From: Micromonospora sp. U21
Lineage (GTDB): Bacteria > Actinomycetota > Actinomycetes > Mycobacteriales > Micromonosporaceae
DNA: 64,000 bases
Direction of reading: 5' to 3'
Assembly: GCF_018070045.1 (NCBI RefSeq)
Contig: NZ_JAGPYK010000003.1
Span: 248,001-312,000 of the forward strand
Part shown: positions 36,123 to 45,367 of the stretch, in pieces
Layout of the letters: each line of letters starts with the position of its first letter
How positions within the stretch are numbered: the stretch's first letter is position 1
Notes under the pieces: model-generated
What the model was told of the DNA's origin: nothing
Seen by the model: only the letters and a program-made list of their open reading frames with translations
Databases searched by the model: none
Translations under genes and position numbers: made by a program

Positions 36123-36994
36123 CACAGGTTCAGCTCCGCCCGGACGCGGGGGTCGAGTCGATCACGCCAGCGGCCGCTGAGGGTGGCGAGGGCGAGGGTG
36201 ACCACGATCAGGACGAGCCCGGGCGTGAGGCTCGCCCACCACGCGCCGGTGAGCAGGGACCGCTGCCCGTCGTTGATCATGTTGCCGAGTGAGGCCAGGT
36301 GCGGGGGCAGGCCGAGGCCGAGGAACGACAGGGCGGTCTCGTGCCAGACGGCGTGCGGCACCATCAGCGTGGTCGCGAGCGCCAGTCGGGGCAGGACGTG
36401 TGGGAGCAGGTGTCGAGTCAGGACGCGAAGGCGGCTGGCGCCGCCGGAGACCGCGGCGTCGATGAAGGGCCGGGTGCGCAGGCTGAGCAGTTCCGAGCGG
36501 ACGATCCGGGCCGTGGACAGCCAGTGGGTCAGCCCGATCGACAGGATGACGGCGCCGAGGCTGGGACGCAGCATCGCGACGATGAAGATCCCCAGCAGCA
36601 GGTGCGGCAGCGCCCCGACGGTGTCGACCAGGCGCATCAGCGCCCTGTCGGTGCGTCCGCCGACGGTGCCGGCGACCGCGCCGACGAGACCGCCGATGAC
36701 GGTGGCGACCAGCGCGGCGACCGCGCCCACGAGCAGGGAGACGCGCAGGCCGTAGAGGCTGCGGTGGGCGACGTCGCGGCCGAGGTCGTCGGTGCCGGCC
36801 GGGTGCGCCCAGGACGGGGCGAGTCGGGTACGCGCCAGGTCGACCGCGCTCTCGTCGAGCGGCCAGATCGCGGGTGCGAGCAGGCAGGCGGCCACCGCGA
36901 CGGCGAGCACGACGCTCGCGATGAGGACGCCGGCGCTGGGCAGCTTCACCGGCGGGCGGCGGGTGGCGGGGATGGTGTGGGCGGTGTCAGTCAT
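36122..36994 (-). CDS. Peptide/nickel-type ABC importer permease (DppC/NikC position)
   Basis: A 290-residue permease with an N-terminal hydrophobic segment (VLIASVVLAVAVAACLLAP), the DppC motif HPAGTDDLGRDVAHRSLYGLRVSL, and five later segments. The EAA loop region is seen in DAAVSGGASRLRVLTRHLLPHVLP. The ATG overlaps the upstream permease by eight bases. It should pair with the DppB-type permease as the membrane channel. Confidence 0.9.
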   Translation of the reverse strand: MTDTAHTIPATRRPPVKLPSAGVLIASVVLAVAVAACLLAPAIWPLDESAVDLARTRLAPSWAHPAGTDDLGRDVAHRSLYGLRVSLLVGAVAALVATVIGGLVGAVAGTVGGRTDRALMRLVDTVGALPHLLLGIFIVAMLRPSLGAVILSIGLTHWLSTARIVRSELLSLRTRPFIDAAVSGGASRLRVLTRHLLPHVLPRLALATTLMVPHAVWHETALSFLGLGLPPHLASLGNMINDGQRSLLTGAWWASLTPGLVLIVVTLALATLSGRWRDRLDPRVRAELNL

Positions 36995-38021
36995 CGAGGC
37001 GTACCCGGGGGTCGGCGGCGGCGTAGGCGAGGTCGGTCACGAGGTTCGCGGCCAGCACCACGACCGTCGTCGCGAGGGTGGTCGCGGCGAGCAGGGGGAA
37101 GTCGCTGCCCAGTGCCGCCTGGACGGTGACCGCGCCGAGCCCGGGCAGGGAGAACACCGTCTCCACCAGGACGGCGCCGCCGACGAGCTCGGGCAGGTGG
37201 GTGCCGACCAGGGTGAGGAACGGCAGCAGCGCGGTCCGCAGGGCGTGGCCGAACAGCACGGTGCGGCCGGGCAGGCCGCGGGCGCGGGCGGCCAGGACGT
37301 GGTCGTCCCGGAGGCTCTCGGCGACCGCGTCGCGGATGAACAGCACGAACCACGGCGCCTGCGCGACGGCGAGCACGCCCACGGGCAGGATCAGGTGCCG
37401 CGCCACATCCGCCGGGTCCGTTCCGGTGGCGGTGATGCCGGTGAGGCCACCGGCGGGCAGCCAGCCGAGGGCGAGGGCGAACAGGGCGATCGCGGCCAGT
37501 CCTAGCCAGAACACCGGCATCGACTGCACCGCGTACGCGCTCGCTCGCAGTCCCCGGTCGAGCCACCCGCCGCGCCGGTACGCGGCGAGGGTGCCCAGCA
37601 GCAGGCTCGTCACCAGCACCAGGGCCAGGGCAGCGCCGACAAGCAGCAGGGTCCAGCCGGCGCGTGCGGCGAGGACGGAGGTCACCGGTTCGTGGCGGCT
37701 GGTGGACCACCCGAGGTCTCCCTGGAGCAGGTGGCCGACCCAGCGTGCGTACTGCACCGGCAGCGGGTCGTCCACTCCCCAGTTGGCGCGGATCTGGGCG
37801 AGGTTCTCCTCGCTGGTGGTGAATGCCGCCGCGCCCGCGTACTGCTGGGCGGGGTCGATCGGCGACGCCGCGCCCAGGGCGAACATGCCGGCGCTGGTGG
37901 CGGCCAGCACCGGTACGGCGACCAGTAGCCGGCGGCGGACCACGGCGCCGACCCCCGCCAGTCGACGGGAGCGCCGGCGCGGGGGCGGCGCGCCCGGCCG
38001 GACAGGCGTGGGTGTGCTCAC
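36987..38021 (-). CDS. Peptide/nickel-type ABC importer permease (DppB/NikB position)
   Basis: A 344-residue permease. After a basic start (RRRSRRLAGVGAVVRRRLL) come six hydrophobic segments. The family motifs IRANWGVDDPLPVQYARWVGHLLQGDLGWS (first extracytoplasmic loop) and DDHVLAARARGLPGRTVLFGHALR (EAA loop) are clear. The GTG at 38021 overlaps the binding-protein stop (GTGA, 38018-38021) and is preferred; the open frame runs on to 38159 without coding support. It forms the channel with the DppC-type protein. Confidence 0.9.
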   Translation of the reverse strand: MSTPTPVRPGAPPPRRRSRRLAGVGAVVRRRLLVAVPVLAATSAGMFALGAASPIDPAQQYAGAAAFTTSEENLAQIRANWGVDDPLPVQYARWVGHLLQGDLGWSTSRHEPVTSVLAARAGWTLLLVGAALALVLVTSLLLGTLAAYRRGGWLDRGLRASAYAVQSMPVFWLGLAAIALFALALGWLPAGGLTGITATGTDPADVARHLILPVGVLAVAQAPWFVLFIRDAVAESLRDDHVLAARARGLPGRTVLFGHALRTALLPFLTLVGTHLPELVGGAVLVETVFSLPGLGAVTVQAALGSDFPLLAATTLATTVVVLAANLVTDLAYAAADPRVRLDD

Positions 38022-39628
38022 GGCTTCTTCGTCCAGGTGTGGATGTTCCACCACAGACTGTTGGCCACGTCGTGCTCGTGCGGCTCGACCCGCGCCGCGA
38101 CGCCGGTGACGGTGGCGCTGACGACATAGGTGTGCTGGAGGTACGTGAGGAACACCCACGGCACGTCGGCGGCGATCTGCTTCTGGAACGCCGAGTAGGC
38201 GGCCTGGCGGCGAGTCGGGTCGGCGTGGTCGCGGCCCTCCTGCAACGCCTGATCCACGGTCGGGGACCGGTACGAGCCGGGATTGAAGAAGCCCTGACCG
38301 GCGAAGGCGGAGCCGAACAACTTGTAGGAGACGAAGTCCGGGTCGTACGGGGTTCCGTACCCCATGACCAGCGCGTCGTTGCCCATTCGCGGGGTGATGG
38401 CGTCCCAGGTCAGGCCCTCCGGGGTCACCTTGATGCCGACCTTCCTCGCATCCGCCGTCACGGCGAGGGCCAGCTCCTTGCGCAGACTGTCGGTGGCCGG
38501 ATACATGAGCGCGAACGCCGCCGGCCGGCCGTCCCTGGCCCGGATGCCGTCCGGGCCGGGCTTCCAGCCCGCAGCGTCGAGCAGGGCGGCCGCGGCATCG
38601 GGGGCGGCGCCCGCCTTCCCGGCGATCGACGGCTCGGCGAACGGCGACGACGGTGGGACCGGCCCGAACGCGGGCTCCCCGGCCCCGCCGAGCACCCCGG
38701 TCACCAGCGCCGCCCGATCCACCGCGGCGCTCAACGCCCGACGCACGGCCACATCCCCGGTGACGGGGTTGCCCATGGGCAGCGTCACCCCGCGGTAGTC
38801 GGCCGTCGGGACCTTCTGTACGCGGTAGCCGGCCTGCCCGTCGAACCCGGCGGCCAGCTTCGGCGCGAGCTCCGCGACGTCGAACTCCCCCGCCCGGGCC
38901 CGCTGGGCGCGGACGTTGTCGTCCGCGACGAAGGCCACCACGACGCCCTTGTTCGCCGGCCGGCCGGCCCAGTACTTCTGGTTGGCCGACAGGACGAGGC
39001 GGTCGCCAGGCGTCCAGGACTTCACCTCGTACGGGCCGGTGCCGACGGGCTGGCGATTGAACGCCGCCTTGTTGATGTCCTGCCCGGCCAGGACCTTGGC
39101 CGGCACGATGCCCAGCGTCAGCCGTTGCAGGAACGGTGCGTACGGGTACTTCAGCCGGAACACCACGGTTGCCGGGTCCGGTGCCGTGACGGAGACGAGC
39201 ATGTCGAGGTCGGAGCGGAGCGTCGAGTCGACCTTCGGATCCAGCACCGACTGGTAGGTGAACACCACGTCCTGCGCGCTCAGCGGGCTGCCGTCGTGGA
39301 ACAGCACGCCGTCGCGCAGCTTCGCGGTGACCGTCTTTCCGTCGGCTGACAACGTCGGCAGGTCCCGGGCCAGGGCCGGGACGAGCCGGTTGCTCTCGTC
39401 GCGGCTGACGAGGCCGTCGAAGATCAGCGACCCGCCGTCCACGCCGTAGTTCAACACCGGGTTCAGGGCGTCCGGCTCGCCGGCCGTGGCGACGACCAGG
39501 GTGTCACCTCCCGGCGCCGACGGTGTCGTGGACGGCGCGGAACAGGCGGCGAGGGCGAGCACGGCGACAGTGAGGGCTGTCAGCCGGGAGGTCACGTACC
39601 GCAGGTCGGGCAGCGTGTGGACGCCCAC
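38018..39628 (-). CDS. Peptide/nickel-type substrate-binding lipoprotein
   Basis: A 536-residue family 5 solute-binding protein. The signal peptide ends in the lipobox LALAACS, and the mature protein has LRDGVLFHDGSPLSAQDVVFTYQSVLD and FNRQPVGTGPYEVKSW, the standard family motifs. The GTG at 39628 has GAGGAG about six bases upstream. It is the first gene of a five-gene importer operon. Family 5 members bind di- and oligopeptides, nickel chelates or other small ligands; nothing here (no NikR-type regulator, no urease or hydrogenase gene) points to nickel. Confidence 0.9.
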   Translation of the reverse strand: MGVHTLPDLRYVTSRLTALTVAVLALAACSAPSTTPSAPGGDTLVVATAGEPDALNPVLNYGVDGGSLIFDGLVSRDESNRLVPALARDLPTLSADGKTVTAKLRDGVLFHDGSPLSAQDVVFTYQSVLDPKVDSTLRSDLDMLVSVTAPDPATVVFRLKYPYAPFLQRLTLGIVPAKVLAGQDINKAAFNRQPVGTGPYEVKSWTPGDRLVLSANQKYWAGRPANKGVVVAFVADDNVRAQRARAGEFDVAELAPKLAAGFDGQAGYRVQKVPTADYRGVTLPMGNPVTGDVAVRRALSAAVDRAALVTGVLGGAGEPAFGPVPPSSPFAEPSIAGKAGAAPDAAAALLDAAGWKPGPDGIRARDGRPAAFALMYPATDSLRKELALAVTADARKVGIKVTPEGLTWDAITPRMGNDALVMGYGTPYDPDFVSYKLFGSAFAGQGFFNPGSYRSPTVDQALQEGRDHADPTRRQAAYSAFQKQIAADVPWVFLTYLQHTYVVSATVTGVAARVEPHEHDVANSLWWNIHTWTKKP

Positions 39629-39918
39629 TCACAACTCCTCGTGGTCCAGACGACGTGCGGAGCCGGTCGCCCTGACAGGTGCAGCGGATCGTCGCCGCGC
39701 CAGGGTGACCGGCCCTACCCGGCCGGACGCGCCGGTCGGGTCCGATGAAGAGGATCATCACTGCTGCCATGTTGTCGCAACTGCCAAGAGTTTGCAATAA
39801 GCCCCTGGTGTCGCGGCTGCGGCAACGCCGACTCCGCCGGGGCCAGGCCCGGCCGCTGCTGTGGCTCGGGACGTCGCCCTGGCCGGAATCGTCACCCCGC
39901 CGCTTCGGGTGGCCCCGC

Positions 39919-41442
39919 TCAGTGGGTGCCGAGGATGAGATCGGCCGCGCGTTCTCCGATCATCAGGGTGGGTGCGGCGGTGTTGCCCGCGGGCGTCGTC
40001 GGCATGACCGAGGCGTCCGCGATCCGCAGCCCGGTGACGCCGTGCACGAGCAACTGCGGGTCGACGACGGCCAACGGGTCGGTGCCGATGCGCGCCGTAC
40101 CAACCTGGTGGTGACCGCTGCCCGCCGAGGCCCGCACATAGTCGCGGAGTGCGTCCCGGCTGACGCGGTCGTGGCCGGGGTGGACCTCGGATGTGATCCA
40201 GTCCGCCAGCGCGGGGTGTCGGGCGATGTCGCGCAACGATTCGAGGTGGTCGACGATGGCCTCGATGTCGCGGGGATCGGACAGGATGCCGGGATCGACG
40301 AGGAGCGGGTCGCCGGGGTTCGCGGAGCGCAGTCGCACCTGGCCGTGGCTGTGCGGGTGCAGCAGGATGGCCAGTGCGGTGAACCCCTGCTCCGGCAGGT
40401 TCTCCGCGATGGTGGAGTAGACGAAGGAGAGGAAGACCGCCTGACGGTCGGGCTCGGTCGCCCCGGTGCCTCCGGAGTCGGCGATGACCTGCGCCTCGAT
40501 GCCGGTCATCCGGGGTGTCGGGACAGCGCGGCCACTCTCCCACACGACGGGGCTGGCGACGTGGTCACGGAGGTTCCGCCCGACGCCGGGCAGGTCCGCC
40601 ACCACCTCGATGCCGTGCTGGCGCAAGTCGGCGGAGGCGCCGACGCCGGACAGCATGAGGAGCTGGGGCGTGCCGAAGGTGCCGGCGGAGAGCACGACCT
40701 CCCGGTCGGCGCGGATGACGTGGCGCTCGCCGTCGTGGACGTACTCCACCCCGACCGCCCGACCGTTCTCGATGACGATCTTCGTAACCAGCGCGTCCGT
40801 GATGACCCGCAGGAGCGGGGAGTCGGCCACCGGGCTCACGTATGCCCGCCATGCCGTCACCCGGTTCCCGTCATCGACGGTGGCCTGGGTGTAGCTGACA
40901 CCTCGGCTGTCCCCGGCGTTGTAGTCGTCGTTGAAGCGATGCCCGGCCTGGACCGCGGCGTCGACGAAGGCGGTCACCAGGGGGTCCGGGTCGGTGTTGC
41001 GGTGCACGCGCAGCGGGCCGTGGGCGCCGCGAGTGGGGTCGGCCGCCCCGTCGTAGTTCTCGAGCCGGCGGAAGTACGGTTCGACCTCGCGCCAGGACCA
41101 ACCGGTGGCACCGGCGGCGGCCCACGCGTCGTAGTCGCTGTGCGCACCACGGATGTACAGCATGCCGTTGAGGATCGTGCTGCCGCCGAGGCTCTTGCCC
41201 CGGGGCTGGTAGAGCACGCGGTCGTTGGCGTGCGACTGCGGCACGGTGGACAGCGCCCAGTCGACCTCACTGGCGAAGAGGGCGCCCGCACCGAACGGGC
41301 TGCCGATCTCGGGCCGCCCGTCCGCAGGGCCGGCCTCGATGACGGCGACGCGGTGCCCGGCGTCGACGAGCCGCCGCACGACGACGGAGCCGGCGGTCCC
41401 GCCGCCGACGACCACGACGTCGGCGCTTTCGGTGGTTGTCAT
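39919..41442 (-). CDS. GMC-family FAD oxidoreductase (choline dehydrogenase-like)
   Basis: A 507-residue flavoprotein. The N-terminal ADVVVVGGGTAGSVVVRRLVDAGHRVAVIEAG is the FAD-binding Rossmann motif, YQPRGKSLGGSTILNGMLYIRG is GMC signature 1, and REVVLSAGTFGTPQLLMLSGVG is signature 2. The C-terminal HHQVGTARIG carries the active-site His, and the end GNTAAPTLMIGERAADLIL matches the family. It oxidises an alcohol, sugar or similar donor; substrate unknown. An AGAGG precedes the ATG. The promoter overlaps a MarR-type inverted repeat shared with two neighbouring oxidoreductases. Confidence 0.92.
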   Translation of the reverse strand: MTTTESADVVVVGGGTAGSVVVRRLVDAGHRVAVIEAGPADGRPEIGSPFGAGALFASEVDWALSTVPQSHANDRVLYQPRGKSLGGSTILNGMLYIRGAHSDYDAWAAAGATGWSWREVEPYFRRLENYDGAADPTRGAHGPLRVHRNTDPDPLVTAFVDAAVQAGHRFNDDYNAGDSRGVSYTQATVDDGNRVTAWRAYVSPVADSPLLRVITDALVTKIVIENGRAVGVEYVHDGERHVIRADREVVLSAGTFGTPQLLMLSGVGASADLRQHGIEVVADLPGVGRNLRDHVASPVVWESGRAVPTPRMTGIEAQVIADSGGTGATEPDRQAVFLSFVYSTIAENLPEQGFTALAILLHPHSHGQVRLRSANPGDPLLVDPGILSDPRDIEAIVDHLESLRDIARHPALADWITSEVHPGHDRVSRDALRDYVRASAGSGHHQVGTARIGTDPLAVVDPQLLVHGVTGLRIADASVMPTTPAGNTAAPTLMIGERAADLILGTH

Positions 41443-41511
41443 GTTCGTGCCTCTTTCGGCTGATGGGGCTGGTCAGCAGGCCAGCACTCCGACAAGTATG
41501 TGCCGCAAATA

Positions 41512-41525
41512 GTTTGTTCGACAAC
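41512..41525 (-). promoter_or_regulatory. MarR-type operator in the GMC/marR divergent region
   Basis: On the minus strand GTTGTCGAACAAAC contains the palindrome TTGT-CGA-ACAA. It overlaps a -35-like TTGTCG, with CATACT about 18 bases further. The exact 14-mer recurs at 44527-44540. Confidence 0.65.
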
Positions 41526-41564
41526 CGATGTTCCGATCAACACACCGCCTGCTAGAGTGGGAAC

Positions 41565-42092
41565 ATGTCCGACATCGACCCGTGCGAGCTGCCAGCCGAC
41601 CGCCAGCGCGGTTCGAACTTCGGGTGGTCCCTCGGCATGGTGCTGCGCCGCTGGCACGAGTACGTCGAAGAGGCGCTGAAGGACCTGCCCCACGGCAGCC
41701 GCGGCTACCACATCCTGGCCGTGGTCGTCCATGAAGAGGTGCCGACACAGGCGGCCCTGGCGTCCCGGCTCGTGATCGACCGCAGTGTCCTGACGTACGT
41801 GATCGACGACCTGGAGAACGCCGGCCTCATCGAGCGGCAGTTGGACCCCCGCGACCGGCGCGCGCGCCGGATCGTGGCCACCGAGCGCGGGCGGCAGGCA
41901 CTCGCCGACGCCGAGAAGCGGGTCGCACACGCCGAGGACCACGTGCTGGCCGGGCTGCCCGAGGAGCAGCGCGCCACCTTCCGCGACCTCGCCGACCGCG
42001 CCGCCGAGGCGATCCAGGCCGCCGCACCCGGCACCGACCCCTGCGCCGCGGTGAGCAGCGTCATCAGCCCGACGGATCAGTCCCCGCGCTGA
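41565..42092 (+). CDS. MarR-family transcriptional regulator
   Basis: A 175-residue winged-helix regulator. VPTQAALASRLVIDRSVLTYVIDDLENAGLIERQLDPRDRRARRIVATERGRQAL is the MarR DNA-binding core (recognition helix plus DPRDRR wing). Flanking helices should form the dimer. A TAGAGT sits six bases before the ATG without a good ribosome site, so the message may be leaderless. It is divergent from the GMC gene, and a matching inverted repeat lies near three oxidoreductase genes, which are its likely targets. The usual ligands in the family are phenolics. Confidence 0.9.
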   Translation: MSDIDPCELPADRQRGSNFGWSLGMVLRRWHEYVEEALKDLPHGSRGYHILAVVVHEEVPTQAALASRLVIDRSVLTYVIDDLENAGLIERQLDPRDRRARRIVATERGRQALADAEKRVAHAEDHVLAGLPEEQRATFRDLADRAAEAIQAAAPGTDPCAAVSSVISPTDQSPR

Positions 42093-42110
42093 CGCGGGCC
42101 CGGACCGACC

Positions 42111-44417
42111 TCAGGCGCCATCGTCGGTCCCCTCTCCAGCCTGCTCGGCAGGCGCCGGTGGGATGGGGAAGTTGCGGTTGAAGACGTTGTCCGGGTCGTA
42201 CGTCGCCTTGACGGCGCGCAGCCGGCTGAGGGTGGGCTCGGGGAAGGCGTCCAGGAGCCGCTCCGGGCTGGTGTCGGACTCGAAGCTGAGGTACATGCCG
42301 TCGAGGTGCTCGTACAGGTCGGCCCAGAGCTTGTCGAGCCGGAGCCTGCGGTCCGGGACGGTGGCGGCGAGCACGGAGAAGTTCTGATCCCGGTGCGCGT
42401 AGGCGGTGGCCTCGCGGGCGATGTCGTTGACCGCTCCCCCGACGGACCGGAACTGCATGACCATCACGTCACCGGAGCGGATCATCGTCGCCATGACCTC
42501 CGCGGCCTGCGGTGTGATGTGATGCAGCAGGCCGCTGTGGCTGTCCGACAGCCCCTGGCCCCGATGCTGGTTGCCGGGCGGTGCGACGAGCGCCGGATAC
42601 GGCGCGAGCTGGGCCTGCTGGTCGAGGATCGGCCCGATCTCCAGGAACGGGCTCAGGGCGGCGTGCGCCGCCTCGATGTCGTCACCGGCGTAGACCAGGG
42701 TGACCTGGGCCATCGGTGGGTTGCCGCGGCGTCCGGGGAACAGGGAGAGAAAGCTGGTCAACTCCCGCGGCGCGTCCTCGATGAGCCGCCCCCAGCGACC
42801 GAGCAGGTCGGCGGTGTCGCTCGCGTCGACCACGAGCTGGGCGAACACGACCTTGTCGACCTCGTACGCCTCCAGTTCGAGGGCGGTGACGACGCCGAAG
42901 TTGCCGCCGGCGCCGCGGATCGCCCAGAACAGGTCGGGGTGATGGTGTGCGTCCACCCGGAGCAGGTTCCCGTCCGCGGTGACGATCTCGGCGGCGACGA
43001 TGTGGTCGATGGTCAGGCCGTACCTGCGCACCAGGTATCCGACGCCGGCGGTGGTGGCGAGTCCACCCACACCCACGTCGCCGTAGTCCCCCGAGCTCAT
43101 CGCCAGCCCGTACGGGGCGAGCGCCTGGGCGACGTGTCCCCAGCGGGCGCCCGGCTCGAGGCGGATCCGGCGGGTGGACCGGTCGAGCACCTCGACCTTG
43201 TCCATCGTGGACATGTCGATGACGACCCCGCCGTCATTCGTCGACCGGCCACTGATGCCGTGCCCACCGCTGCGTACGGCGAGCGGAAGCTGCTGCGTCC
43301 GCGCGTAGGTCACGGCGTCGACCACCTCGGCCGCGTCCCGGGGGCGGATCACCAGGGCCGGTGATCCCTGCCAGCTGTAGCTGTGGCGCACCCGCTCGTA
43401 CTCCGGGTCGCCGGGCTCGACGGATCTGGTGGCCAGCGACGCGGGCAGGGCGTCGTAGCCGACGCCGGGCTGGCGCTTGGCCAGGGCGACGCTCGACCGG
43501 ACCCGGCCGGTCGTGGTCGTGCTTTCCGAGCGTGCCTTGGCCACGGCCTCCCGCAGCGCGGGGGCGATCTCCTGCCCGAGAACCTGGATGAGGCGTGGAT
43601 CGTCGCGGCCGATGAGGAAGGTGCTGAACCCCTCGTCGAGGACCAGCGGGAGGAGCTGGTCGACCCACTGCTCGGCCGGCCCCTGGAGGAAGCCGCGGCT
43701 ACGCGACGACACGTCGACCGTGAACACGTTGAGCAGCCGGCGGATCTGTCGCGGGTCGCGTCCGGCCGCCACCGCCGCCTCGTCGATCAGCCGGTTGGCG
43801 GTGGTCCGGTCCGGCGACCGGAGGTACTCCTGCGTCGGCAACCAACCGTCGGCCTTCTGGCCGGTCAACGCCAGCATCCGAGGCTGATAGGCGCCGAGCC
43901 AGATGTTGATGTCGTGCTCCGGTGCCGGGCCGCGCTGCATGCCCGGAACCGGGTAGTACTTTCCCTCGCGCTGGAGCGGCCCGGCGGCGCTGTCGTCCCA
44001 GACGCCGCGCAGGACGTCGATCGCCTCGCGCAGCGCGTCGACGCCCTGCCCGGCGGTCAGCCGGCGCGCGCCCATCCCCTCGACCCCGTCCCAGAAGGCG
44101 CCGGCGCCAAGGCCGAGCTCGAACCGGCCGTGCGACAGCCGGTCCAGGCTCGCCGCGGCCCGGGCCAGGACGGCCGGCGGGCGCAGCGGCAGACTCAGGA
44201 CGTTCCCCGAGATCCGTAGCCGCTCGGTACGGGCGGCCACCCAGCTCAGCAGAGTCCAGGTGTCGAGGTACTCGGCGTTGTAGGGATGGTCCTGGAAGGT
44301 GGCGAGGTCCAGCCCCGACGCCTCGGTCAGCTCAGCCAGCGCCACGACCCGGTCCGGGTCGTGCGCGCTCGGCGTGAGGAACGTCCCGAACAGGAGGTCG
44401 TGTCCGTAATCGGGCAT
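42111..44417 (-). CDS. Fused luciferase-like (LLM) flavin oxidoreductase and BBE-type FAD oxidase
   Basis: A 768-residue fusion of two redox modules. Residues ~1-300 are a luciferase-like/F420-type TIM barrel (FGTFLTPSAHDPDRVVALAELTEASGLDLATFQDHPY, LELGLGAGAFWDGVEGMGA). Residues ~330-768 are an FAD-linked oxidase of the berberine-bridge (BBE) type, with PLAVRSGGHGISG, GVGYLVRRYGLTIDHIVAAEIV, GGNFGVVTALELE and TYDPDNVFNRNFPIP. The SGGHG His could bind FAD covalently; the Cys of bicovalent BBE enzymes is not seen. An ATG at 44417 is chosen over in-frame non-ATG starts upstream. The two modules may act in series on one substrate. The reading is continuous, so the fusion is not an artefact of frame choice. 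Confidence 0.88.
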   Translation of the reverse strand: MPDYGHDLLFGTFLTPSAHDPDRVVALAELTEASGLDLATFQDHPYNAEYLDTWTLLSWVAARTERLRISGNVLSLPLRPPAVLARAAASLDRLSHGRFELGLGAGAFWDGVEGMGARRLTAGQGVDALREAIDVLRGVWDDSAAGPLQREGKYYPVPGMQRGPAPEHDINIWLGAYQPRMLALTGQKADGWLPTQEYLRSPDRTTANRLIDEAAVAAGRDPRQIRRLLNVFTVDVSSRSRGFLQGPAEQWVDQLLPLVLDEGFSTFLIGRDDPRLIQVLGQEIAPALREAVAKARSESTTTTGRVRSSVALAKRQPGVGYDALPASLATRSVEPGDPEYERVRHSYSWQGSPALVIRPRDAAEVVDAVTYARTQQLPLAVRSGGHGISGRSTNDGGVVIDMSTMDKVEVLDRSTRRIRLEPGARWGHVAQALAPYGLAMSSGDYGDVGVGGLATTAGVGYLVRRYGLTIDHIVAAEIVTADGNLLRVDAHHHPDLFWAIRGAGGNFGVVTALELEAYEVDKVVFAQLVVDASDTADLLGRWGRLIEDAPRELTSFLSLFPGRRGNPPMAQVTLVYAGDDIEAAHAALSPFLEIGPILDQQAQLAPYPALVAPPGNQHRGQGLSDSHSGLLHHITPQAAEVMATMIRSGDVMVMQFRSVGGAVNDIAREATAYAHRDQNFSVLAATVPDRRLRLDKLWADLYEHLDGMYLSFESDTSPERLLDAFPEPTLSRLRAVKATYDPDNVFNRNFPIPPAPAEQAGEGTDDGA

Positions 44418-44456
44418 TGCCGTACCCACCAATCTGCTTCTCGTCGGTCAACTTCT

Positions 44457-44469
44457 GTTGATCCACAAC
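44457..44469 (-). promoter_or_regulatory. MarR-type operator upstream of LLM-BBE gene
   Basis: On the minus strand GTTGTGGATCAAC matches the 41512 and 44527 sites at 10 of the first 12 bases and faces the fused flavoprotein gene, about 40 bases before its start. Confidence 0.5.
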
Positions 44470-44510
44470 TTATTTGCTCGTCCGCACATTCCGCGCCGAT
44501 CAGCAAATGT

Positions 44511-44522
44511 GTTGGTCACAAC
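44511..44522. promoter_or_regulatory. Additional GTTG-N4-CAAC palindrome
   Basis: GTTGGTCACAAC lies between the two facing MarR-type sites of the LLM-BBE/SDR divergent region and may be a further weaker binding site. Confidence 0.35.
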
Positions 44523-44526
44523 ATGA

Positions 44527-44540
44527 GTTGTCGAACAAAC
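44527..44540 (+). promoter_or_regulatory. MarR-type operator upstream of SDR gene
   Basis: GTTGTCGAACAAAC on the plus strand is identical to the minus-strand site at 41525-41512. It overlaps a -35-like TTGTCG, with CATGCT 17 bases further, facing the SDR gene. Confidence 0.65.
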
Positions 44541-44611
44541 GGTTGGCGCGCATGCTCGGACACCTACAGGGCGTCCGCACCAGGACGCGCTGACCGTCGA
44601 AGCGAGGGATC

Positions 44612-45367
44612 ATGGGAACACTTACCGGCCAGGTCGCCGTCGTGACAGGCGCTGCCCAGGGCATCGGGGCCGCCATCGCCACGAACCTGGCCGCGGCAGG
44701 CGCCGCGGTGGTCGTCAACTACTACCCGGGCGACACGGACCGGGCGGCCCACGTGGTGACGAACATCGAGGAACAGGGCGGCAGGGCGATCGCCATCGCT
44801 GCCGACGTCACCAAGGCACCGGATGTGGAGAGCATGTTCCAGCAGGTGGTCGCCGAGTTCGGGTCAGTGGACATCCTGGTGAACAACGCCGGCGTCTACG
44901 AGTTCGGCGCGCTGGAGCGCGTCACCGAGCGGGACTACCGGTTCCAGTTCGACGTGAACGTACTCGGGGTCATCCTGGCGACCAGGGAGGCCGTGCAGCG
45001 CTTCGGCCCGAACGGTGGCAGCGTCGTCAACATCAGCTCGACCGCCGTGCACATGTCGCAGCCGAATCTGATGATCTACACCGCCACGAAGAGCGCCGTC
45101 GAGGCCATCACGCGCGTACTGGCCAAGGAGCTGGGCCCACGGCAGATCCGGGTCAACGCCGTGGCGCCCGGCGGTACGGAGACCGAGGGTGGGCACGAGC
45201 ACGGGCTCATCGACAGCCCGTACATCAGAGAGCTGGTCGCGCAGACTCCGCTCGCCCGACTCGGGCAGCCCTCGGACATCGCCGGCGTCGTGACCTTCCT
45301 CGCCGGCCCGGAAGCCCGGTGGCTGACCGGAGAGGTCATCCTGACCTCGGGCGGCCTGCGGCCGTAG
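44612..45367 (+). CDS. Short-chain dehydrogenase/reductase (FabG-like)
   Basis: A 251-residue classical SDR. It has the cofactor motif VVTGAAQGIGAAIA (TGxxxGxG), NNAG, a catalytic Ser in VVNISSTAV, and YTATK (Tyr/Lys). VNAVAPGGTETEGG and the C-terminal GEVILTSGGLRP fit FabG-like reductases. The residues after the second strand (NYYPGDTDRA) suggest NADPH or NADH cannot be separated with certainty. It is divergent from the LLM-BBE gene and probably belongs to the same MarR-controlled pathway. Confidence 0.93.
   Translation: MGTLTGQVAVVTGAAQGIGAAIATNLAAAGAAVVVNYYPGDTDRAAHVVTNIEEQGGRAIAIAADVTKAPDVESMFQQVVAEFGSVDILVNNAGVYEFGALERVTERDYRFQFDVNVLGVILATREAVQRFGPNGGSVVNISSTAVHMSQPNLMIYTATKSAVEAITRVLAKELGPRQIRVNAVAPGGTETEGGHEHGLIDSPYIRELVAQTPLARLGQPSDIAGVVTFLAGPEARWLTGEVILTSGGLRP

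Noticed and set aside
34441..39628. A specific nickel importer (nikABCDE)
   Set aside because: The family includes nickel and peptide importers alike; no NikR gene, urease or hydrogenase gene, or nickel riboswitch is seen.
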